A stretch of 64,000 bases of DNA from Medicago truncatula (taxonomy: Eukaryota > Streptophyta > Magnoliopsida > Fabales > Fabaceae). The DNA lies in the NCBI RefSeq assembly GCF_003473485.1, contig NC_053045.1, positions 49,146,494-49,210,493 of the forward strand, in the 5' to 3' direction. Of this stretch, positions 15,588 through 27,933 are shown one piece after another (within the stretch, counting starts at the first letter, position 1; every line of letters starts with the position of its first letter). A program made the translations under genes and the position numbers. A model generated the notes under the pieces. The model was not told the origin of the DNA, did no database searches, and worked only from the letters and a program-made list of their open reading frames with translations.

Positions 15588-16834
15588 CTTCTATCTCATC
15601 CTTTGAGAATGGGCACAAGTACAACACAATGAGGTGAAGTGAACTAGTGAGTGAGGTGGGACAAGTTATTAATTAATAAGTTACTATAAATATGCATTAA
15701 AAAAATTTAAAGTATATGCAATTTCATGGCTATGCCTTAGCTACTCAACTTGTTTGTCTTTATTTGGTTCTCATCAATTCTTCATCCAATCATTTATTAC
15801 TATGCACTATCCTTGGATTGGATTACACCCATTTCTAACTTGGAAGCTATACACTATGTTTGTTTATGTGATATCAAAAATTGATTTTGAGTTAATTTAT
15901 TACGTAAGTTTGATTATGGTTAAAGCTGAGTTGAAAGTAAATTTATGTATGTTTGGATATGTTGATGTATATCTATATAATCAATTTTTGCAAAAGTGGA
16001 ATCAAATGGTCGTTGTGGCCAAAATTGAGTTTAGTTGAATTAAATTTTAGGTAAACTGATTTATGTTTGAATTATTTTAAAATGTTCATTGAGTTTTTTT
16101 TTTTTGAGAGGGGAAAATGTGCATTGAGTTAAAAATGAGAGTAATGTGATAATTATCTGGCATTTTTACCCTCTTGGAGTTGAGATCGTCGAACTAACAT
16201 GTGAATTCACAGATAAATCACAAATGTTTTTAAACGAGGTCTTGAAAAAGATAAATTTAGTGTTCAATATTGATGCAACAAATATGTTTATGTTGTTTTG
16301 TTGAACTAAAGATTTAGTTTATGTATTGGTTGATAGTCTATCAATTTATTTCTTTTAATCGCATCCATCAATATTATTTTATTTTTTTTCTTTTAATTTT
16401 TTTCATTTGATTTAACGTGAGTGTACCCAAATATTTTTCATTTAGAGTTGTATATACGGAAGAATTGTTTTTTTCATTATTACTACTTGAAGTCCTCCAC
16501 TATGCAATGTCACTTATCAAAACCGTCTCTGAATATAATTCTTCGCAACACCTCTTCACCGTAAACATCAAAATCATATGCCATGTTGCACAATTTTTCC
16601 CCCTTGCTCAACTATTAGACACATGCCCTAACATCTCTCATTGGTCACCATTTACCACCGGATTGTCATTCACATCTACCCCCATTTATGTCGTCGAGTA
16701 TGATTAATTACATTACTGCCATCATTCTCAAACACCATCCACCGTTATCAATTTGTATTCAACTAACTTTTAATTAAAATTAATTTTACAACATCAACTC
16801 ATAATATTTTTCCACCATAAAACAAAATACACTC

Positions 16835-16965
16835 CATAGTTTTAAAACTCGGACCGGATCGGCCGGTTGAACCGGTTCGACCGTGAACCGGTGAGTAAGC
16901 CGGTCCAGTTCACTTATTGGATCAGTGACCTAGTACCCTTACCGAGTTCGAGTTTTAAAACTATG
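16835..16965. mobile_element. hAT-like MITE, 131 bp
   Basis: The ends are inverted repeats (CATAGTTTTAAAACTCGGAC against CATAGTTTTAAAACTCGAAC). Flanking 8-bp repeats are ATACACTC (16827-16834) and ATACGCTC (16966-16973), one mismatch. CA-starting termini and an 8-bp duplication fit the hAT superfamily. The interior is rich in CCGGTT/AACCGG motifs. Confidence 0.75.
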
Positions 16966-17851
16966 ATACGCTCTACAAGATCAATGTAATAAAAAAAATA
17001 TCATGGTAAGAAATGTCTTTTGGACATTTATTAAGAAAGCCAAAACTAGCCGTCTTGCATTGGAAACTATAATTTGTTAACCTTTAAAAAGTTTAATTCA
17101 CTATTTTTATTCTTTTAACCAAGTCATAAGAGAAATCTTTAACATTTCCCTAAAAAAAAAAAAAAAGATTGAAATGAGAGAGATATATTTTCTTTCTCCA
17201 TCCTACCAGCCTCTAATGCGCTATCCACGATTCTGATTTTATCTCCTTCATACATCAGATCCAAAAAAACACAAACCATATTATATAATCCGAACCACAC
17301 TTATATACAAACAAAACCATACACATTTCCTTCATTCAATAAGTTTCCGAATTTGGACCTAACTTCTCTCATACCATCCAAAATCTTAACCACGACACAC
17401 TGTGTGATTGTTGAAGTTTTTTGGTCTAAATCATCACATTTTAAACCTTTTCAAACATCAAACATAAGGCAAGGTCACATTTCTTTGATCTATTGTTCTT
17501 TAATTCGATTTTTTTTTCTCTAGGGGGCGAACACGTTTGGCTTATATAATATAAACCAGATCGTTACTAGTTTTGGATCATATAATATAAACATGTTCAA
17601 TATATGTTGAATTTTTTTCTACTTCTAATTGTTTATTTTTGTTGATTTGAATATTTGATTTTGGTTGTTTTGTATAAGGACCAACACATGGACCGTGTTA
17701 GAGTCACCAGGCCTACCATTATTGTATATGTTAGGTTATAACATGCCGAAGTGGAGGGTGGAGTGAGAAGGGTTAGGGCCTCATTGGCGATGCCACCAGA
17801 GCATCTAAGGGGCACGACCCCGAGCCCCAACCCCATGTTGAGGAGAAAGGT

Positions 17852-18210
17852 TTGGAGCATGATGAGGCTAAGAAGAATGCTAATGATGATGTCTATCTAA
17901 AGCTGATGATTGATTTCTTAGGAGTTGATCTAAAGAATGCTGAATTCCAAGTGACTACCACAAACGGGGCTCGTGCATGTTTCAGCTTTTTGAGAACAAA
18001 GTTTGTGAGTCGTCTTCATGCAACAACTACAACTGAGATGGATGATGATGAGAAGGAGATGCAGCTGAACTGAGACCATGTTGTCTGAATATATCTGTTG
18101 TACCTGGTGGACATCACACTCTTCATTGACAAAGCACCACCTATATCAACATTACATATTTGAAGTATCTTCGTGCCCTTGAGTTGGTCGATGATTTTGT
18201 ATTGTATTTT
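17852..18210 (+). pseudogene. Plant mobile domain (MAIN-LIKE type) pseudogene fragment
   Basis: The frame from 17852 contains LMIDFLGVDLKNAEF..TNGARACFSFLRTKF, which resembles the LLGV....A....GA...LSWLR segment of the aminotransferase-like plant mobile domain. After a stop at 18071 the same frame continues IYLLYLVDITLFIDKAPP, matching the domain's AYLLHLVG.TLFVDK segment. A shifted frame then gives NITYLKYLRALELVDDF, matching the V.YL....DL..V segment. The order of three family landmarks with stops and a frameshift indicates a decayed copy; these domains are often carried by retro- and DNA transposons. Confidence 0.6.
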
Positions 18211-18582
18211 ATTTCAAGATTTGCTTAGTTCATATTGTATTTTCCAAATCGTGACAAAATAAGATTTGGATGAACCAAGACAATTTGCAGTCGTTTTTTA
18301 AGTGTGTTTAGAAAATTCAGATTATATAATCCAAAATATGATAAAAAAAAAATGGTTGGTATTTGGATTATATAATCTGGATTTAATAAGAAATTTGGAA
18401 GGCACGTAAGAACTTGGTAAGGTTCAAAAAGAAATTCTCAAAATTATTCCCTTCGACTAATAGCCGGATAGAATTGGCCCAACCCAAGAAAACGTGCACA
18501 ATCAAAATTCGTGTCTTTCTCCCTCAACTCTCTCATTTTCATTTTTCACTATCTTCTTCACTCTGAACAAAACGAACGAACC

Positions 18583-21500
18583 ATGGAGGTTGCAACCGCA
18601 AACGCATCGTTCACCTTCTTATCAAAAAAGCCCATGCTCATTTCACCCTCTTCATCACGAACCCTATCCCCTATCAGACCCATCAAATCCTCTTTCTTCA
18701 GAAACTCCATTTCCACGGATTTCGTCGCTCCTTCTTCCGCAATCACCAGTTCCACTAGTCATTTCTCCGGCCACAAGCTCCGTCCTCCGTGCCTCAATCC
18801 CGCCACGTTTCAAAGCTCAGGCAGTAAAAGAGGCGTCGTTACTATGGTACTTTTCTTTTCAATCAACTTTCACATTTTCATTTCTAATGTTCAATTGGAT
18901 ATGTAATTGATGTGAAATTCAGTGTTTGTAATAATTTCGAGTATGGTTTATTTTTTTTTGTGGTGTCTGGGGTTCGAACCTCGGACCTTGCATATACTAT
19001 GTCTATCAACCGAGCTAAGCTCACGAGGAGGAGTATGGTTTTATAGACTTAAAATTCAACTTTACAAGCGATTTAACTCAAAATTCATACATAAAGACGA
19101 AAAACTGGGCTATTTTACTAGTTAAAACTTATTTTGACAACCTTGGACGTGTTGGTCAATGTGATGTAACATATATAAGATGTACGTAGTCATTGTTATG
19201 CACTGTCTCAATCAGACAAATATTTCAATACCTATGGTATTTAGAGTCCAGTTCGATTCTAGGACCTGTGGGTTGTGGGGACGGCCCACTTTTTAGGGTT
19301 TCTTTGCTGTTGTTTGAGCCGACTATGCGTTGTTCCGCCTCAATTGACTTGGTTTTAGCTTCTGTTTTTGTTAGGTGGTTAGGCTTTGATATTTTTGCTT
19401 CAGTTTTGAGTGGTAAAGACTCATCTTTTACCTTCTGCTCTCAATGTTTAAGCTTGGGTAGCTTCTACCTTATGGAATGGTTAAACTTATATTTGAGTTA
19501 TGGCCTTAACTCATAAGTTATGGATTCTACTTAATGGTTAAGTTACTATCAAGTTAGTTTAAATAATATTCAAGCTCTTATTATTTCTCTTATCTTTTTA
19601 TCTAAAACCCATAACTTAATATGGTTTTTTTATCTAAGCTACTAGCAAGTTATTATCAATAATATTCAAGCCCTTATTATTTCTCTCATTATTTTATTCG
19701 ATGCCTATAACTTCGATATGGTATCTAGAGCTTGGTTCAATCCTACTTGATTATGCGTTGTTTAGTCTCACTTGGCTTGGTCTTAGCTTCTGCTTTAGGC
19801 TCTGTTTGGATAAGTGAAAATCAACGGAACGGAATGGAACGGAACGGAATGGAATAAAGATTCCATTCCATTGTTTGGATACTTTATGATGGAACGGAAC
19901 TAGTTTTCCATTCCATTGTTTGGAAAGTTAACGGAACGGAACGAGTTATAACTTTTTTATTCCAATTTTACCCTTATATAAAAAAAAGTTGAATTCTCTA
20001 CTCAATCCAATCAATATGTTGTTATTTTAGCATCATTTGTGAGTAGCAGTAACACATGCAATTTCATTAAAAAAATCAATAGTCTTCACTGACGTGAATC
20101 CTTTGTATACAAAGCTACTCAAAAACAGTAACAACATGAGCAATATCACACTGATATCTGTTCCATGTCTGCTACAAGCTAATTGAAATCCACTACAAGC
20201 AAAATTTTATTGGTAAAGCTAGCACTAACCACCCATAATAGAGGGTTCATAAATTAGAAGAAAAGCATCAAACATGAATAAGATGGGGAAAAAAGAAGAA
20301 ACGTCACAATTAATTTGGAAAAAGAAGAAGAAATTTGGGTTCATAAATAACAAGAAATAACAATAGAAATCTTGGTTCAAAAATTAGAAGAAGCATCAAA
20401 TATGAAGATGAAGAAATATGAGTTAGCTTATTGGAGCAGGTTGGAACAAGAAGAAATGAAGGAAAAAAGAGAGGTAATGGTGCACGCTAAAATTGGGAAT
20501 GAAAAATAAGGATCAAGTTGTAATTTTATTATTAGAGTGTTCCATTCCATTGGATACCTCCCAATTTGGGGGGAATGAAAAAATGACTAAATGAGTGGTA
20601 TTTGGATGGAATGGGTTCCATCACACTCCATTCCATTCCATTCATTTTTTACATAACCAAACAATGGGATGTGGATATATCCCACTCCATTCCATTCCAT
20701 CACTCTCCATCAATCCAAACATAGCCTTAGTTAGGTGGTTAAGCTTTGATATTTTTGTCTTTGTCTTTAGTGCAACTCATATTTTATCTTCTCCCGATGA
20801 TCAAGCTTTGGTAGCTGTTAAAGTTAAGAATCTTTAGATATGCCTTTAACTGTACAACTTCCTAGATTGATTGTTATTACTCCAAGAGTATACAACTTCC
20901 TAGGCTAGTGCTCACTAAATAAGCATTCAATGTATTTATTGTAAAACCATCATAAATACAAGGGTGTGATCTCATTATAGACACACACAATTTACAGAGA
21001 TTGCACAGAGCTTTACATAGTTTTACGGTAGCTTCTGACTTATATGGTGGTTGAGCTTACTTGCTTATATTAAGTGGTTAAGCCTTGAGTTATAAGTTTT
21101 GCTTAACGGTTTCTATTCTACTAAAAAAAAGTTATGCTTAATGGTTAAACTTCTATCAAATTATTATCATAATATTCAAGTTCTTATTATTTCTCTCCTC
21201 TTTTTATTTAAAACCAAAAACTTTAACTGGTAATACTGGCCATGCATGATTTATATATTATGGAAATAAACTATACAACACATATGTACAATAATTTATG
21301 GCACACCGAGGTAAAAATATACGCTACTCATATTATTTATGCAGATTTGTTATTCATTTTTTCCTGTCTTTGGATAGGTTATTCCTTTCTCAAGAGGGAC
21401 TGCATGGGAGCAACCTCCACCAGACTTAGCTTCTTACCTGTACAAAAATCGAATTGTTTACTTGGGCATGTCTCTCGTTCCATCTGTTACAGAGTTGATG

Positions 21501-24500
21501 GTTGCTGAATTTCTTTACCTTCAATATGACGATGAAACAAAACCCATTTATATGTACATAAACTCCACCGGAACAACAAAGGTTAGTGATGTTTTTTGTT
21601 TAAATATGTACTGTCTATATTGCCTTTTTCATAAGAAATAATACTTCTCATAGCATGATAAACATTTTTTTTTATGGAAGTATTTGTCTTTTTGCTAAAG
21701 TGTGAATAGCATGAACTGCCGGATGCAGAACATGGAAATGTTGTAAGAAGGAACAATAAATGTTTTTTTTTAGTGGAGTGGGGCATAGGAACTAGAAAGT
21801 TTGTGAATCAAAGTAGAGTCACCAAAGTAGATACAACAGTTCAAATTTACCACTTCTTAAAGTAAAATATGTTTAAAAGTGTGAATGCATTTATTTAAGG
21901 AATTAATAAATATTGTTTTTTGAGGATATTCTCCGTTACTGTGTAATCAAATTTATGCTTGCACGGCTGCCTTTTTAAAGTTAGATCTGTTTATATCCTG
22001 CTCTCAGTCCAAAAAAATTAAAGAGTGGCTCATTCATTAAGCTGTTAATCTCATATGCATGTCTATGTGAATTTTAATATACATAATGTAGCAGTTGCTT
22101 ATAATTGTGATATAGACATAGGGAAGTTATTGTAGAGATGTTGATGAGTGCACTGGCCCATGCTTTCATTTGATTGAGATATAGTGCATAGAAAATGATA
22201 CTCTGGAGCTAAGTCAATCTATCCTGAGGTACTACAAGGCAATGATGTCAAAATTGCGATCTTCCTCATGCGGACGCACAATCTTACGCTCCATGATCCC
22301 ACATTGTGCTGCGCTGCATATGGGATCGTGATTTTTTGAGGTGAAATTGTGCGATCGCAGGCATGCGCGAAGAAGGCAAAATAGGCTTTTAGTGCTCTTG
22401 ACTAGGTTTTCTCAAATGACCTCATAATCATCACTAAGGCTGATGTCATCTCCTCCTTGCGCCTCCTACTGCGATGCGTCGTCGTCTCTGTCTATTCTGC
22501 TGTAGTCTCTCGGCGCATCCGACAGTGGCGTGTGGACATTTTATTGCCTCTGCTTCTCAATATACTGTTAAGGTTTTTTCCCTTCCAACTGAACCAAGCA
22601 GGCCCAATTCGTTATCCACCCTTTCACTTTTTTTCAAAAATTTCAAATGAGGAGGATTAGGCCTTTTGACCGATAGTCTTAAACTCTTTTTCTAACTATC
22701 ACTCTGTTTAAAAGTTTCCTTAGTCTCTGTTATCCTCTTGCGAAAACTAAAAATCATCGTTGTTATCCTTTTTTTAGTTCATTTTTTAACTTTAAAAGTA
22801 ATTATCAGCCATAAATAACTTTAACATTTTTCTATAGAAAATTAATTAATTGTTATATGTATATATATTGATTTATTTTTAATTGAAGTTTAGTTTAATA
22901 TTATGATTTAAAGATTGTTTACCGTGTGTAAGTATAATTTTATACTATTCTGTATTTTAGCTCGGATTGTTAGGATCTATGATCCGTGTTTCATTCCTCG
23001 AGTTACGATCTATTCATCCCTCCTGATGGTCCTAAGTAGAAACTTGATATTTTGTTGCCTCTGGGTACTGACATGTTAATTATCGCTCCATTTCTTTGCC
23101 AAGCAGTAAGATCCACAAATAATTCTTATTAGATACTAAAACAATGGTGCTTAAGTTTCCATGAAAAGATCCGTTTGTTTAATAGAATCTTGTTTCCTTC
23201 TTTCAGGGAGGTGAGAAGTTGGGTTATGAGACTGAAGCACTTGCAGTTTATGATTTGATGAGGTTATCATCTCTATGATTTCTATGACCCTGTCATTTAT
23301 TTTATTTTATCATACTTTTGTTGGGTCTTAAACTGTATACTGGCTAGGGGTCATTAGAAAATGTTAAACTACTTCAACTGACTGGCTAATTGCTAACTTA
23401 TCGCTTTTCTTAAAGTCATTGTTGTCTGTGTTTTGTCATGATTTATGAAGCATAAATTTAACTCACGAGAATGAGCTTAGAACGAGATCTATTAGTGAAG
23501 ATAAATTGTATTTTTCTAGAATTTTCTTTATTTTTTGGCATAACAGATAATAGTGTTCTATTCCGTCACAAAATGCTGATCTGTCTTCAAAAATGTTGAT
23601 TTGTGCCTGTAATAGTCCTGCTGTGCCGCAGACATTTTACTTGGTGGAGATTTTGCACTTGCATACTGCTCACCTTTCTCTATTTTATTTGTATTCTGGA
23701 TTCACATTCTCCCCATACATGTTAAAAATATGATGTCAATATCTATTGTTAGTTTTTAAGTGGACAATTGGACATAATGTCAAATATTTATTAATGGAAT
23801 AATAATACTTACCCATCACTGCACAACCCCACCTCCAAAGAAGAGGCATATTATCTCTTTGTTGTATAACTTTTTTCCAACGTGCAGAAGTCCCTGTAGA
23901 AAGTTTGTATTAATAAACTTAGCTTCTGGTACAGGTACATCAAGCCTCCTATTTTTACTCTCTGTGTTGGCAATGCTTGGGGAGAGGCAGCCTTACTTTT
24001 GGCTGCTGGTGCAAAGGGTAACCGTTCAGCTTTGCCATCATCAACTATAATGATAAGACAGGTTTTATTTCAACCATTTAATAATTCACTCAGTTTATTT
24101 TATGTCTTCGGTTGTCTTTTTCCAAACACCAACCATGTTCCCCTTTTCAATTTGCAGCCTATTGCGCGGTTTCAAGGTCAAGCAACAGACGTCAACCTTG
24201 CAAGAAAAGAAATCACTAGAGTGAAGACAGAATTGGTTAGAACAACAATCATCTAGTTTACTTCAATCTAATTTAACATAATTACGGTTTCATCGTAAGT
24301 GACCACTGTTATTTGTAAATCTAGCTATGTCGACAAATGCACATGTTTATGCTTGTACTCCACTGAAATATCAAAATGTAGGGGTGTGTTTGGATGGAGG
24401 GTTTAGGAGGGCAGGGCTTACTTCTCTTTTTTAAATTATGAACAATATAAAATGTCATTTAAAAAATTAAGTGTGATTGAAGTATTATATGATCATTTAT

Positions 24501-25146
24501 CACGTTATTTAATTTTTTTTTTAAAGATGTCAAATATATTTTAAAATATAGACCTAGCCCTGCAAAACCCTCCCCTCCAAAAACCTCCTCTCGAAATATA
24601 TTTTAAAATATAGATCTAGCCCTCCGAAACCCTCCCCTCCAAAAACTCCCTCTCGAACAGACCCAAAGTTTATAGATCCGTGGGAAAATAATTTCTTGGT
24701 TTCCTTCAACAACAAAAGTCGAGATTATGAATTATGTCTCGTGTTTTAAAAGTTATACATTTGCGCTTTACATTAAGCTTCTTGCTTTGAAATATGGATT
24801 CTCATAAGTGCAGTTTTAAGCTGCCATCTTTAACTTATTACTATGGTAACTGACATGCGCACTGTTTGATGTATTTCAAGGTTAATTTGTTAGCAAAGCA
24901 CACTGAAAAAACACCTGAGCAGATTGAAGCTGATATTCGGCGCCCAAAGTATTTTAGTCCAACTGAAGCTGTTGAGTATGGAATCATAGACAAGGTATTT
25001 TCCATAACTAGATGTTTTTTTTTCTTGGAGTCAGTTATTTACCAAGCAAACTAAAATATACGGTCTTTTTGCAGGTTTTGTACAATGAGAGGGGCTCTAT
25101 GGACCGTGGAGTTGTTTCTAACCTTAAAAAGGCACAGCTTATTTGA
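18583..25146 (+). CDS. CLPR4: Plastid Clp protease non-catalytic subunit ClpR4, complete
   Basis: Seven exons join in frame: 18583-18846, 21378-21581, 23207-23262, 23935-24061, 24158-24235, 24881-24994, 25075-25146, giving 304 aa. Residues 1 to about 70 are Ser/Pro-rich and act as a plastid transit peptide. The mature part shows PPPDLASYLYKNRIVYLG and the Clp fold landmarks INSTGTTKGGEKLGYETEA and KPPIFTLCVGNAWGEAALLL. Where ClpP has its catalytic Ser (GxSMG) this protein reads VGNAWGEAA (187-194), and the catalytic His is Arg (IMIRQ, R216), so it is an inactive structural subunit of the stromal ClpPR core. The C-terminus LKKAQLI is characteristic of ClpR4. Intron 1 (2531 bp) is swollen by repeats and transposon insertions. 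Confidence 0.96.
18951..19030 (-). mobile_element. Short tRNA-derived SINE with 11-bp TSD in CLPR4 intron 1
   Basis: On the minus strand it reads CTCGTGAGCTTAGCTCGG (A box), then GAGGTTCGAACCCC (B box), and ends in an A-run after GACACCAC. The flanks carry GAGTATGGTTT at 18939-18949 and 19031-19041. At about 80 bp it is little more than a tRNA-like head plus poly(A). Confidence 0.8.
19193..21240. repeat. Diverged tandem repeats in CLPR4 intron 1
   Basis: Phrases recur in the same order: TATGGTAT.TAGAG near 19237 and 19717, TATGCGTTGTT near 19325 and 19752, GCTTCTG near 19357 and 19787, GTTAGGTGGTTA.GCTTTGATATTTTTG near 19370 and 20730, and CTTATTATTTCTCT near 19575, 19672 and 21182. Together they outline an old tandem array, later opened by the element at 19798-20726. 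No coding potential is seen. Confidence 0.6.
19798..20726. mobile_element. PIF/Harbinger-like non-autonomous element, 929 bp, TTA target site
   Basis: Termini are inverted repeats starting GGCTCTGTTTGGAT and GGCTATGTTTGGAT on their own strands, with TTA on both sides. Long subterminal inverted arms are made of repeated GGAACGGAATGGAAC-like motifs. The related repeat copy at 19357-19400 reads straight through the insertion point (GCTTCTG..TTAGGTGG), so it supplies an approximate empty site. There is no transposase ORF. Confidence 0.75.
24381..24664. mobile_element. Foldback element in CLPR4 intron 5
   Basis: The left arm GGGTGTGTTTGGATGGAGGG pairs with the right end, which reads GGGTCTGTTCGAGAGGGAG on the other strand. 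The right arm is itself duplicated in tandem: two ~62-bp copies containing CTAGCCCT..AAACCCTCCCCTCC. A target duplication could not be identified. Confidence 0.6.
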
Positions 25147-25766
25147 CCGCTGGGAAGTTAAATCCCTCTTTTCTTGAAGTTGAGGTAAAGTACATCTGGT
25201 GTCATTGTCTTATAAAAAATTTAATGCAACTTCAACACTGAATGAATTCATCTCACTAAAAGAGTAATTGTTTCCCATTAACCAACCTTTGCTAAATCTT
25301 GTGGTTCTTCATTATAATTTGCCTGGTTATTTGTGATGCCTAGAAACTTAATGCATGTGAAACCAGGATTGCATTTTTTCATCATTTTTCATTCACACTT
25401 ATATTATGCTTTTGGCATTTGCTAGTTGCTGCTATATAGTGGGTATTTGAAAGTGGTCTAATGACTGCACCAACCATGAGTAAATGATTCATGTCTGTGT
25501 AAAAGGGAATTCCTAAAGCTCTAATTTATTGAGCTTCTTTGGGAAAATCATCATGCTTTCAACCAACCTCTCACTCTTAAATTGCGTAAATAATAATTCC
25601 TACCTGCGAGTGACATCCATGACCTCCGTCGTGTCTATTCTCTTTTTATTCCACTACTCAGTGCAAAGCATAATAAATAAGTAGGTTCTCAATTAAGAAA
25701 GCAAACACCTGTCCTTTTCATGGCCATAAGATTTCATTGTTTACCCACACCAGATTCCTAATGATT

Positions 25767-25960
25767 CTGTTTGGATTGAGCTTATGCAAAACAGCTTATG
25801 CAGGTAAATAGGCTTTTATTTATTATTCATAAGCTTGTTAAGGTAGTTTATGAAAAAACAACTGATGAAGATACAATTTTCATTAGTTAGAACTTATGAA
25901 TTAATATAAAAGCTAATTTATTTGCATAAGCTATTTTTCATAAGCTCAATCCAAACGGGG
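25767..25960. mobile_element. Foldback MITE downstream of CLPR4
   Basis: The left end CTGTTTGGATTGAGCTTATG matches the right end read on the other strand (CCCGTTTGGATTGAGCTTATG). A second inverted pair (CAGCTTATGCA / TAGCTTATGCA) lies inside. The 194-bp AT-rich element has no ORF; the target duplication is not clear. Confidence 0.6.
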
Positions 25961-27864
25961 CAAAAGTAAGATATCAGAAGGGACACTTAGAATGGTCACA
26001 ATTACTTGATTTGGGCTGTTTGGTATATAATGTTTTTTTTAATGGAATCGTTCCTGATCATGATTCATGACTACAGAAATTTGTGTGGAAAAATGGATTA
26101 GCAAAATCGAGGGATCTGGGGGATCAGCAGACAAACGATACAACCGTGCCAAGCACTTGTACACTTAATTTGCTACATTGGAATCTCCATGTTTATAACA
26201 CCATAGATTGTATTTCCCTCCCTTAAGAAAAGGTAGTAGGAACTGATTCCTGCGTGTTTTGTAAAATGTTGTTTACCTTGTTGTATTCTAGTTCATTCAA
26301 ATATGAAACTTTACGAATTTGTGTCTCAACTCTCAGTACATTAACAAACGCAATAGCCAAATTCGGCAGAAGTTGAAAATTCCAAGTTAACACATTTCAA
26401 GCAGCAAGACATTTTAGAAGTGGGAAGGGACATAGACTCACTCTGGTCTGCTAATTGAGTTAAAAATGGCTCGCGGAGGTGTAACTTAAGAAATATATTC
26501 AATTTCAGTTTGAACATTAAATAAATTAGTTGGATAAATAATACACCTTTTAACTTATGCTAGTTTAATTTGCTGGCACGCAGCCAATGAGAGTCTTCTC
26601 TTGAAGAGTACCTTAGTTCGATACATGAAGTGCCTGCATAAAAGTTTATCTTCCACTTTAATGAAATAACACTTGCCTCATCTTGTTTACAAAACACAAG
26701 AAGTTGTTGTAATACATGGATAAATCACAAGAAGAGAGTACACCTAGCACTGCCAATAGGCACAGTACAATGCAACTGAGTACGCCTAGTAGCACTGCCA
26801 AATAGTTTGTCACAGTAATTACAAGAAGATAGCTAAAGTAGTGCCCAAGTGCAATAGCAGTGTGAGTAGAATAAAAGCTTCTAATGGCATAATTATTGAT
26901 TTGAGTGGAGCATTTTGCGTTTTGCATACATGTCAACAGCTTCTGTTGACAACTTCGGGCATCAAAGGAAGGGAGGAACCACCAAATGGACGGCTTGGGT
27001 TAAGAAGCACCAACTACAATTCCAATATATTTTCACTTTAAACTTAACTAACTCAATCTAGCCAACACGTACCTGTATATAAAATAATAATGGGAGACCA
27101 CTTCCCAGTTCTTCTACTTGGCAAGCATCATACACCTCATTATAACTTGACGGCAGGTACAAAATTAAGGGACTAAATGCGACCATGATTATTACTACCA
27201 CCATTACTACTTTCTATACTTTTTGAATAACACACTATAAATAACTATGGCTTTTTGGTTCACTATCAAGACGGCTCAAAGGTAAGATTACTAAAGTCTT
27301 GGTTTTAGACCTCTCAATTAAAAAAATATTTTTCATTAGATTTTACAAGTAAATAACTCTCATATAGGGAGATAAAAGTCACAATAAATTTATGGCGTAT
27401 GTTAGCATTTTCCAAAAGAAATGACATGCGAGAAGAGATGAAATTCTTGACTAGAGTTTTGTTTTTTAAAAATAAAAATAAGTTTTATTTTTGAGAAAAC
27501 TAATATAAGTTTTATTCTGATGAGATAAATCCAATTAAGTTATAATTTTTTAGGTGAATATTAGAACTGCAACTAAGTTATTATGAATAAACTCTTACAA
27601 TGCCATGAATGCATTTATATTTTCCCGTTTTGGGTGCGGGGATATGTTTGTCCACCTTTTTAATCTTATTCTGTTTTTAGTATCATACTCTCGTAATCAT
27701 TACACAGCAGTTGAGTGGAACTGGAGTAGCAAGTATTCAGATTTTTTAAGAAAAAGTACTTATAGAGATCTTCCTATAGTAAACTGTTGTATTAATAAAA
27801 TAATGTTAGACATTTTGCCATTGTAATAAGGTGGCAAGTCACATTTTTTAAATATTTAAAATGT

Positions 27865-27868
<4 letters not shown>

Positions 27869-27927
<59 letters not shown>
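27869..27927. repeat. TA microsatellite (~59 bp)
   Basis: An uninterrupted TA dinucleotide run. Confidence 0.95.

Positions 27928-27933
<6 letters not shown>

Larger units (their letters stand above)
12631..15603. repeat. Segmental duplication, distal unit (intact LIL3)
   Basis: Second copy of the tandem duplication; it contains the functional LIL3 gene plus a copy of GDH 3'-flanking DNA at 12631-12860. It ends with the leader motif TCTCATCCTT at 15594-15603, matching the end of the proximal unit. Confidence 0.85.
15604..18582. other. Intergenic region LIL3-CLPR4 (head-to-head)
   Basis: The two genes are divergently transcribed. The region contains a scar with 15-bp direct repeats around a T-run (16081-16130), a 131-bp hAT-like MITE (16835-16965) and a plant-mobile-domain pseudogene (about 17852-18210). 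The remainder is AT-rich without recognisable genes. Confidence 0.6.

Noticed and set aside
22220-22400. GC-richer stretch with GCGATCG-type words in CLPR4 intron 2
   Set aside because: Looks like a repeat fragment, but no borders, ORF or RNA structure could be supported.
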